DNA from: an uncultured Bacteroidota bacterium
Lineage (GTDB): Bacteria; Bacteroidota; Bacteroidia; Chitinophagales; Chitinophagaceae
DNA length: 33,927 nt
NCBI GenBank assembly: GCA_903929195.1
Contig: CAIYTT010000166.1
Coordinates: forward strand, 1-33,927
Direction: 5' to 3'
Notes under the pieces: generated by a model
Databases searched by the model: none
Told to the model about the DNA's origin: nothing
What the model saw: only the letters and a program-made list of their open reading frames with translations
Translations under genes and position numbers: made by a program
Shown: one piece after another, positions 28,081 through 33,927 of the stretch
Layout: every line of letters begins with the position of its first letter
Numbering within the stretch: position 1 is the first letter of the stretch

Positions 28081-28594
28081 TTTCTTTTAATTTGTTTATA
28101 TCTGCGTTACGATTTTCAATATATAAATAATTTAGCCACAAAGATAGGGTTGTAATTGCTTTACTTTTTCCTATTATTAATTGATTGCATAAATTAATTA
28201 ATAGTTTATTTTTAATAGCACCCTCTTGTTTGGTAATTTTCTTTAATTTATTTAACTCATTTGGCAAACCAATTTCTACAATATTTAAATTACTTTCATC
28301 GGCAGCATTTAATATCCATATCTCAATTGCCGGTATTAATTGAATAAAATAATGTTGTTTTGTCCTATGTTTCCATAATATTAAATTATCATTAGTTATT
28401 TCTGCAATAAAATCTTTTAAATATGCAATTTCTTTTTTGTCTTTGTCTATTATCCCTAATGCAAAATCATCAATACCTTTAACAGTTGTTTCTACTTTAA
28501 AACAAGATTTTTGGTGATTAACATTTTTTACATTTAGCATCGTTTTTACCAATAAAGTATCAAAATAACATTCGGGAATAATATTTTCTTCCAT
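28073..28594 (-). CDS. Small TOPRIM-like protein, partner of the AAA ATPase
   Basis: A 173-residue soluble protein without a signal peptide. Acidic residues are placed as in a TOPRIM-type metal site: Glu8 and Asp12 in IPECYFDTLLVKTML, and a DxD pair in ALGIIDKDKKE (Asp50, Asp52). A further QLIPAIEIWIL segment follows. Its start overlaps the ATPase stop by one base, and its stop overlaps the nuoG start by 8. AAA ATPases with a separate TOPRIM protein occur in defence systems (for example the AriA/AriB pair of PARIS), while OLD nucleases fuse the two; this protein is much shorter than AriB. I recall similar proteins in other Bacteroidetes, annotated as hypothetical. The TOPRIM assignment is motif-based inference. 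Confidence 0.6.
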   Translation of the reverse strand: MEENIIPECYFDTLLVKTMLNVKNVNHQKSCFKVETTVKGIDDFALGIIDKDKKEIAYLKDFIAEITNDNLILWKHRTKQHYFIQLIPAIEIWILNAADESNLNIVEIGLPNELNKLKKITKQEGAIKNKLLINLCNQLIIGKSKAITTLSLWLNYLYIENRNADINKLKENV

Positions 28595-29712
28595 TAATCT
28601 AAATAACTCTCTATGTTAAAAAATAAATCTACATGATATTTATATACTTTTTCTAATTCTTCTTCTGAAAGTTTTTTAATTATTGTTTCTCCGTTTTTAG
28701 AATCTACCAAATAAACAGATAATTCATTACGAGCATCTTCTAAAAAATTATCTAAAACATCAGGACTATGTGTAACAATAAAATATTGATTATTATTTTC
28801 CGTGTCATAAATAATATCTCCGTTAAATTTCTTAATATAAGGAGGAAACATGTGGGCTTCCGGTTCTTCGAAAAGCAAAACAGCGTTTTGATTAGATGCA
28901 ATTGCAGCCAAATAAAATATTAAACGCTGCAAAGTATCTGCCATAGAGCTAAAGGGTAGAGTAAATGTATTTTCTTTATACTCTTTAAGTATTCTACCTG
29001 TCCCTATTTCTGTATCATAAATATACTTACCATTTACTTTTTCAAATTCATCTTTAAGAAGTGTTTTTAATTCATTATTAGAATTAATAATTTCAAAAAG
29101 ATTATTTCCAAATGGTGGTATTAATGAAGGAAATGTAACTTTCTTGGGTTTAAATTTTTCAGCAGAAAAATGATACTTTAAAATCTCAAAATTGCCAAAC
29201 CCACCTATTTTATTGGGCAAATTAATAAATTTCACATTTAAATCAGCATCAAATAAAATTTCCGGTTTTTTTGATAATTCTAGTAATACTCTAAACTTTT
29301 CATCCGATTCAATTCCACCACCATACACAGAACCGTCCCCTCTTCCATCTCCATCTGCTAAGCCATATTTATTTTTAAAAATATACTCACATTTTAAAGG
29401 ATAAAAAGCATTTTTGTCATACGTACCTCTAAAATATAAAACAGTATCATTAACTTTTATCTCAATAGGTGTATTAGTATTTGTACCATAAAATAGACCG
29501 GATAAATTCTTTAATCTTATAAAATCGGTTAATTTCTTACTACCTGCTATTTTTAAATAAGGTAAAGAAAACAAACTCAATGCCTCTAATATATTACTTT
29601 TTCCAACATTCGGATACCCTATAAACACATTGATTCTCTTACACCCCTCAATTTTTTGGTGGCGTATGGATTTGAAATTTTTGATTTCTATATGGTCAAT
29701 GTGTTGGCTCAT
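28594..29712 (-). CDS. OLD/ABC-like AAA ATPase (AAA_15/AAA_21 type)
   Basis: A 372-residue ATPase. Features: N-terminal HIDHIEIKNFKSIRHQKI strand region typical of OLD/RecF-like ATPases, Walker A GYPNVGKSN (32-40), a signature-like LPFSSMADTLQR (252-263), Walker B VLLFEEPEAHM (278-288) with the catalytic Glu, and an H-loop THSPD (314-318). A Gly/Asp-rich stretch lies at about 118-133. The C-terminus ends soon after the H-loop, so the TOPRIM domain of full OLD proteins is absent; the adjacent gene may supply it. It is co-directional with nuo genes, with a 10-base gap from the protease relic. Role in phage defence is inferred from family and partner. Confidence 0.85.
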   Translation of the reverse strand: MSQHIDHIEIKNFKSIRHQKIEGCKRINVFIGYPNVGKSNILEALSLFSLPYLKIAGSKKLTDFIRLKNLSGLFYGTNTNTPIEIKVNDTVLYFRGTYDKNAFYPLKCEYIFKNKYGLADGDGRGDGSVYGGGIESDEKFRVLLELSKKPEILFDADLNVKFINLPNKIGGFGNFEILKYHFSAEKFKPKKVTFPSLIPPFGNNLFEIINSNNELKTLLKDEFEKVNGKYIYDTEIGTGRILKEYKENTFTLPFSSMADTLQRLIFYLAAIASNQNAVLLFEEPEAHMFPPYIKKFNGDIIYDTENNNQYFIVTHSPDVLDNFLEDARNELSVYLVDSKNGETIIKKLSEEELEKVYKYHVDLFFNIESYLD

Positions 29713-29722
29713 TTCCTTTTTA

Positions 29723-30095
<373 letters not shown>

Positions 30096-30114
30096 ATATT
30101 ACAATATAACTTTT

Positions 30115-31464
30115 TTAAACCACTACCTGATATTCTTCGGCATAATTAGCAATGCCGTAATTACGTTTTTGTGCCTCTTCCGGATTGGTGATATGCCACT
30201 CAAACTCATCGCGGAAATGACGGATAGCTGCCGCAACCGGCCATGCCGCTGCATCGCCTAACGGACAAATAGTGTTTCCTTCTATTCTGCGTTGTATATC
30301 CCACAATAAATCTATATCGCTCATTTTACCTTTGCCATACTCAATATTCTTCAATATTTTATACATCCAACCGGTTCCCTCGCGACATGGGCTGCATTGT
30401 CCGCAACTTTCATGATTATAAAAGCGTGCAAGCGTCATGGTATGCCTTACTACACATTGGTCTTCGTCTAAAACAATAAATCCACCCGAACCCATCATTG
30501 TTCCGGTCGCAAAGCCACCATCAGACAGGCTTTCATAATTCATAAAGCGAGTTTCGCCTTTAGCTGTTTTAAATAAAAGTTTTGCCGGCACAATAGGTAC
30601 CGATGAACCGCCCGGAATGCAAGCCTTTAAACGCTTACCATTAGGTATGCCACCGCAATATTCGTCGCTGTATATAAATTCTTCTACAGATATGGTCATA
30701 TCTATTTCATATACACCCGGCTTATTTATGTTACCACAGGCAGAAAGTAGTTTTGTACCTGTAGATTTACCAACACCTATTTTAGCATATTCATCGCCAC
30801 CCATACTTAAAATAGGAACAACTGCAGCTATTGTTTCTACATTATTAACCACAGTTGGTCGCATCCATAAACCTTGTATAGCAGGGAAAGGTGGTTTCAT
30901 ACGTGGGTTACCACGTTTGCCCTCAAGCGATTCTATTAAGGCTGTTTCTTCACCACAAATGTATGCACCTGCTCCGCGTTGCACATATATTTCGCAATCG
31001 AACCCGGTATCCATTATGTTTTTACCTAACCAACCATGCTGTTTTGCCTCTGCAATAGCTTGTTCTAAAATATCAGGTATCCAAGCATATTCTCCACGTA
31101 TATATATATAAGTAGTATTACTGCCTAAAGCATAGCTACTTATTAAAAGTCCTTCTACAAATAAATGTGGATGAAACTCCATCAGATAACGGTCTTTAAA
31201 AGTACCCGGTTCACTCTCATCGGCATTGCAAACCAAGTGTCGCGGCACACCTTCCGGCTTAGCCAAGAAACTCCATTTCATGCCTGTAGGGAATCCAGCA
31301 CCACCTCTACCACGCAATCCGCTCTTTTTTACCTCTTCCACAATATCTGCGGGCGACATTTTAAGTGCTTTTTCGGCAGCAGTATAACCACCGTTTTGGC
31401 GATAGGTATCGTAATAACGGATACCTTCTACTTTATCGTTTTTTAATAATAATTTTATACCCAT
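30115..31464 (-). CDS. nuoF: NADH-quinone oxidoreductase subunit F (NADH/FMN subunit)
   Basis: A 449-residue peripheral subunit that oxidises NADH through FMN and a 4Fe-4S cluster. Features: FMN-binding GRGGAGFPTGMKW (about 52-64), the NADH-site region GAGAYICGEETALIESLEG (164-182), and cluster N3 ligands ESCGQCSPC (Cys354, 357, 360) with Cys400 in TICPLGDAAAW. It is the first nuo gene in this operon; nuoE, its usual neighbour and partner, is not upstream, where only a 225-base gap and radA are found. Confidence 0.98.
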   Translation of the reverse strand: MGIKLLLKNDKVEGIRYYDTYRQNGGYTAAEKALKMSPADIVEEVKKSGLRGRGGAGFPTGMKWSFLAKPEGVPRHLVCNADESEPGTFKDRYLMEFHPHLFVEGLLISSYALGSNTTYIYIRGEYAWIPDILEQAIAEAKQHGWLGKNIMDTGFDCEIYVQRGAGAYICGEETALIESLEGKRGNPRMKPPFPAIQGLWMRPTVVNNVETIAAVVPILSMGGDEYAKIGVGKSTGTKLLSACGNINKPGVYEIDMTISVEEFIYSDEYCGGIPNGKRLKACIPGGSSVPIVPAKLLFKTAKGETRFMNYESLSDGGFATGTMMGSGGFIVLDEDQCVVRHTMTLARFYNHESCGQCSPCREGTGWMYKILKNIEYGKGKMSDIDLLWDIQRRIEGNTICPLGDAAAWPVAAAIRHFRDEFEWHITNPEEAQKRNYGIANYAEEYQVVV

Positions 31465-31550
31465 TTATTTAATCTCTTAGTAACAAGTGAGCAATCTTTT
31501 ATAAATAAAACAAAATATGAATATTTTAATTTCATTTTTTATATCTATTT

Positions 31551-31574
31551 CCTGAAAAACAGATAGTTTTCAGG
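31551..31574. promoter_or_regulatory. Inverted repeat in the nuo operon leader, possible operator or leader hairpin
   Basis: A perfect 8-bp inverted repeat CCTGAAAA / TTTTCAGG with an 8-base spacer lies just downstream of the candidate -7 element (31578-31585) and about 90 bases before the nuoF ATG. Its position overlaps the expected transcription start, as for an operator. Weak evidence. Confidence 0.3.
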
Positions 31575-31577
31575 TAG

Positions 31578-31585
31578 CAAAACTA
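31578..31585 (-). promoter_or_regulatory. Candidate -7 element of the nuo operon promoter
   Basis: TAGTTTTG on the minus strand matches TAnnTTTG exactly. It lies about 115 bases upstream of the nuoF ATG in the gap to radA. No good TTTG -33 box is seen at 19-21 bases. Confidence 0.4.
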
Positions 31586-31689
31586 CTAAAAATATATAGG
31601 ACGTTATAGTATTCCTAAAAATTCATTTAAAAAAGAGAATGCTCTTGATTAATTATTAATATGTATTAAACAAAATACAATACAAAATT

Positions 31690-33069
31690 TTAAAACAACA
31701 TTTTATATACATCTTCCACCTTATTCACCATTTTAATTTCAATTTTATAATTTTTCTTGTCTAACCCTTTCGCATTTGCCTTTGGTATAAATATAACATC
31801 TAAGCCAAGTTTGTCTGCTTCTGCAATTCTTTGGTCTATTCTGTTTACAGCTCTTATTTCGCCACTAAGCCCTATTTCGCCTACTAAACAAATATTAGAA
31901 GGCAATGCTTTGTCTTCGTAAGACGACAATAAGGCACAAACAAGTGCTAACTCTACCGATGGGTCTTCAATTTTTAAACCGCCTGCTATGTTTACAAATA
32001 CATCTTTTGCCCCAAAATGAAAACCACCTCTTTTCTCTAATACCGCAAGAATTAACTGTATTCGGCGTAAATCCAATCCGCTGACTGTGCGTTGGGGAGT
32101 GCCGTAAACTGCCTGTGCCACCAAAGCTTGCACTTCAATCATTAAGGGTCTCATACCCTCCATTGTGGCGGCTATGGCTATACCGCTAAGTGGTTCATCG
32201 TGTTGCGACAATAATAATTCAGACGGGTTACTTACCGGCCGCATACCGGAAGCTACCATCTCGTATATACCCAATTCGGATGTGCTACCGAACCTATTTT
32301 TTAAAGTTCTTAATATTCTGTATGCATAATGCCGGTCGCCTTCAAATTGTAAAACCGTATCTACTATATGTTCTAATACTTTAGGCCCTGCAATAGAGCC
32401 TTCTTTGGTAATATGACCAATAATAATTACCGGTATGCCGCTAGCTTTGGCAAATCGTTGCAGCTCTGCGGCACACTCCCGTACCTGCGATACACTGCCG
32501 GCAGCAGAATCAACATAAGCAGATTCCAGCGTTTGTATAGAGTCTATTATTAATAAATGAGGTCTTACCTTTTTTACTTCCTGAAAAAGGGTTGCTGTAT
32601 CTGTGGCGGTGAGTAAATAAAGATTATTATTTTTGATACCCACCCGCTCGGCACGCATTTTTATTTGTTGTTCGCTTTCTTCGCCACTCACATATAAGGT
32701 AGTAATATTTTTCCATTGCAGTGCCACCTGCAAAAACAGCGTTGATTTACCTATTCCCGGGTCGCCGGCAACCAGAATTACAGAACCTTGCACCAACCCA
32801 CCGCCCAATACTCGGTTCAGCTCGCTGTCGGGTGCGGTCATTCTTGTTTCGTTAAGTGTTACAACCTCATCCAGTTTATGTGCTTTTCTTTTTTCTTTCT
32901 CGTTACTGTCATCACCCCAGTTCATGGCTTCGGGCTTCGTTTTATCGTCTCTTTGCACTACCTCTTCTACAAAAGAATTCCATGCACCGCAAGACGAGCA
33001 TTTACCATTCCATTTAGGCGATTCAAACCCACACTGTTGGCAGAAATAAGCCGTTTTTGTTTTTGCCAT
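31690..33069 (-). CDS. radA: DNA repair protein RadA
   Basis: A 459-residue RecA-related ATPase that promotes branch migration in recombination and repair. Features: N-terminal zinc finger CQQCGFESPKWNGKCSSC (Cys10, 13, 24, 27), Walker A GDPGIGKST (102-110), Walker B region LLIIDSIQT (172-180), the RadA-specific KNRFG motif (257-261), and the C-terminal Lon-protease-like domain (from about 300, with FVNIAGGLKIEDPS and LVGEIGLSGEIR). Length and order match the family. It is upstream of nuoF on the same strand with a 225-base gap, so probably a separate unit. Confidence 0.97.
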   Translation of the reverse strand: MAKTKTAYFCQQCGFESPKWNGKCSSCGAWNSFVEEVVQRDDKTKPEAMNWGDDSNEKEKRKAHKLDEVVTLNETRMTAPDSELNRVLGGGLVQGSVILVAGDPGIGKSTLFLQVALQWKNITTLYVSGEESEQQIKMRAERVGIKNNNLYLLTATDTATLFQEVKKVRPHLLIIDSIQTLESAYVDSAAGSVSQVRECAAELQRFAKASGIPVIIIGHITKEGSIAGPKVLEHIVDTVLQFEGDRHYAYRILRTLKNRFGSTSELGIYEMVASGMRPVSNPSELLLSQHDEPLSGIAIAATMEGMRPLMIEVQALVAQAVYGTPQRTVSGLDLRRIQLILAVLEKRGGFHFGAKDVFVNIAGGLKIEDPSVELALVCALLSSYEDKALPSNICLVGEIGLSGEIRAVNRIDQRIAEADKLGLDVIFIPKANAKGLDKKNYKIEIKMVNKVEDVYKMLF

Positions 33070-33471
33070 AAGTAATTAATCTATCCAACCATTATAAAAA
33101 ATGCAAGGTAGGTAAAACTATAAACAGTAGGTATATGATTTGGCAATAGTAATGCATTTAGGTTAATTACATATTATGCCAGATATGACCTATCGTGTTA
33201 TCTATTCCTTCACCTCTACCCCATCTACAAATATAAACTCAAAAATATAATTTCTTTTCAAAATATGTAATATTATTTTACATAGTTTATTGATAATGAT
33301 GTACTTGTAAAAATAAAACAGCTCATTAATTGCCCATTTGTGTTTCATAGTGAGTTATTTTTTTTATTAGATATTTGGTTTTATGGGTGTAAGGTATTTT
33401 ATTTTGGAATAGCGTTTTAAAGTTTAATTACACTTTTTAAGGGTAGCTGTGGGTGATTTTTGTGCGATTTT
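33070..33471. other. Non-coding stretch upstream of radA, no gene seen
   Basis: About 400 AT-rich bases with no credible coding frame. The part next to 33070 should contain the radA promoter; a partial -7-like element TACCTTGC (minus strand, near 33110) has no clear -33 partner. Nothing else is recognised before the inverted repeat that starts at 33472. Confidence 0.4.
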
Positions 33472-33634
33472 TGTCTGAACCATGATTCACCTGAATTGCA
33501 TGATTTACTTGATGCTTATGGTTTTTTGTATAATGCGTTTTTGTTATTTTGTATTACAATGAACGTATAAATGTATATTTGTTGTATTTTTCATCCTATT
33601 ATTCAAGAAAATCAGGCGAATCATGGTTCAGACA
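33472..33634. repeat. Inverted repeat with 23-bp arms flanking 117 AT-rich bases
   Basis: The left arm 33472-33494 and right arm 33612-33634 are reverse complements at 22 of 23 positions (arm TGTCTGAACCATGATTC, then A or G, then CCTGA). The spacer is T-rich and holds no gene; just inside the left arm it continues with TGCATGATTTACTTGATG. I believe related ATGATT-rich palindromic repeats recur in Bacteroidetes genomes, but that is from memory. The right arm covers the apparent ATG of the T9SS fragment at 33623. Confidence 0.75.
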
Positions 33635-33927
33635 GTTGTATTTAACGATCTGAGCATGTTTAGCGATATAAATTGCGATACAGTGATAAACCACGGAATG
33701 AGAATGGGGAAACCTCGAAATACGAATTCCATTTTACCTGATAGTTTGCAACAATACACTATAATGCCCAACCCTAATAATGGGAATATGACTATTAGCC
33801 AACTAATACCTGATGGCAGACCTGTAAATACAGAAGTATTAAATGCTACAGGAGAAACCATATATAAGGGGCAATTACAATTTACAAATGGCACCACCAA
33901 TTTATTTGTTGTCAATAAAACACCCGG
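33623..33927 (+). CDS. Partial T9SS type A sorting-domain fragment (runs off the window)
   Basis: A plus-strand frame from an ATG at 33623 stays open to the last base (about 101 codons). Its second half is a Por-secretion-type C-terminal domain: QQYTIMPNPNNGNMTI, then GRPVNTEVLNATGETIYKG and TNLFVVNKTP. Such domains end secreted Bacteroidetes proteins, so only a few residues should be missing on the right. There is no signal peptide or catalytic domain, and an in-frame TGA lies at 33560-33562. The ATG falls inside an inverted-repeat arm, so it may not be a real start. This is probably the 3' remnant of a larger gene truncated by the repeat, or the end of a short secreted protein. Confidence 0.6.
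   Translation, partial: MVQTVVFNDLSMFSDINCDTVINHGMRMGKPRNTNSILPDSLQQYTIMPNPNNGNMTISQLIPDGRPVNTEVLNATGETIYKGQLQFTNGTTNLFVVNKTP

Noticed and set aside
30617-31111. 164-residue plus-strand frame opposite nuoF
   Set aside because: Shadow of a strongly conserved gene; no start context or family features.
33628-33915. 95-residue minus-strand open frame
   Set aside because: It is antisense to a plus-strand frame with a clear T9SS sorting-domain sequence (PNPNNGNMTI), and its own translation shows no family features.

Overview
The window looks like a chromosomal segment of a low-GC Bacteroidota (Bacteroidetes) bacterium, probably from the Chitinophagales/Sphingobacteriales side. The evidence is a giant surface protein with a gliding-type (type IX secretion) C-terminal domain, a second T9SS sorting-domain fragment at the right edge, TAnnTTTG-type -7 promoter elements, a short NuoG without the molybdopterin-like domain, and a FadL/OmpP1 plus SGNH-lipoprotein pair. 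The genus assignment is inference. No tRNA, rRNA or CRISPR array was seen.

Layout. 1-5480: a 1734-residue secreted PKD/T9SS protein with eight near-identical 91-residue Cys-rich repeats and its terminator. 5962-9015: a small lipoprotein, then convergently an SGNH-hydrolase lipoprotein and a FadL-type outer-membrane porin. 9168-11209: comF and metK, where the metK terminator lies over the apparent comF start. 11314-13076: a small accessory patch with an orphan DUF433 antitoxin, a PD-(D/E)XK-like nuclease-fold protein and a frameshifted antitoxin-like gene. 13316-16116: an RluD-family pseudouridine synthase, a TatA-like protein and a lytic transglycosylase. 16322-17379: a decayed IS630-family transposase. 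17609-31464: a minus-strand respiratory complex I operon, in transcription order nuoF, G, H, I, J, K, L, M, N. 31690-33069: radA. 33070-33927: a non-coding stretch with a 23-bp inverted repeat, then a T9SS sorting-domain fragment that leaves the window.

The most unusual feature is the nuo operon. nuoA-E are absent from the locus. At three junctions between core subunit genes there are co-directional, tightly packed accessory genes of toxin-antitoxin or defence type. Between nuoF and nuoG lie a dead retropepsin-like aspartic protease relic, an OLD-like AAA ATPase and a small TOPRIM-like protein. Between nuoG and nuoH lies a lone MNT nucleotidyltransferase. Between nuoH and nuoI lie two tandem MNT-HEPN pairs. 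Reading frames touch or overlap (ATPase/TOPRIM by 1 base, TOPRIM/nuoG by 8, MNT/HEPN by 8), so the accessory genes are probably carried on the nuo transcript, and nuoG translation may be coupled to the TOPRIM gene. A 96-bp stretch is identical between the two HEPN-associated MNT genes, which points to recent duplication or gene conversion.

Working together: nuoF-N encode the NADH-input (F, G, I) and membrane proton-pumping (H, J-N) parts of complex I. The accessory genes have no obvious respiratory role. They are more likely selfish or defensive modules sheltering inside an expressed operon whose disruption would be costly.
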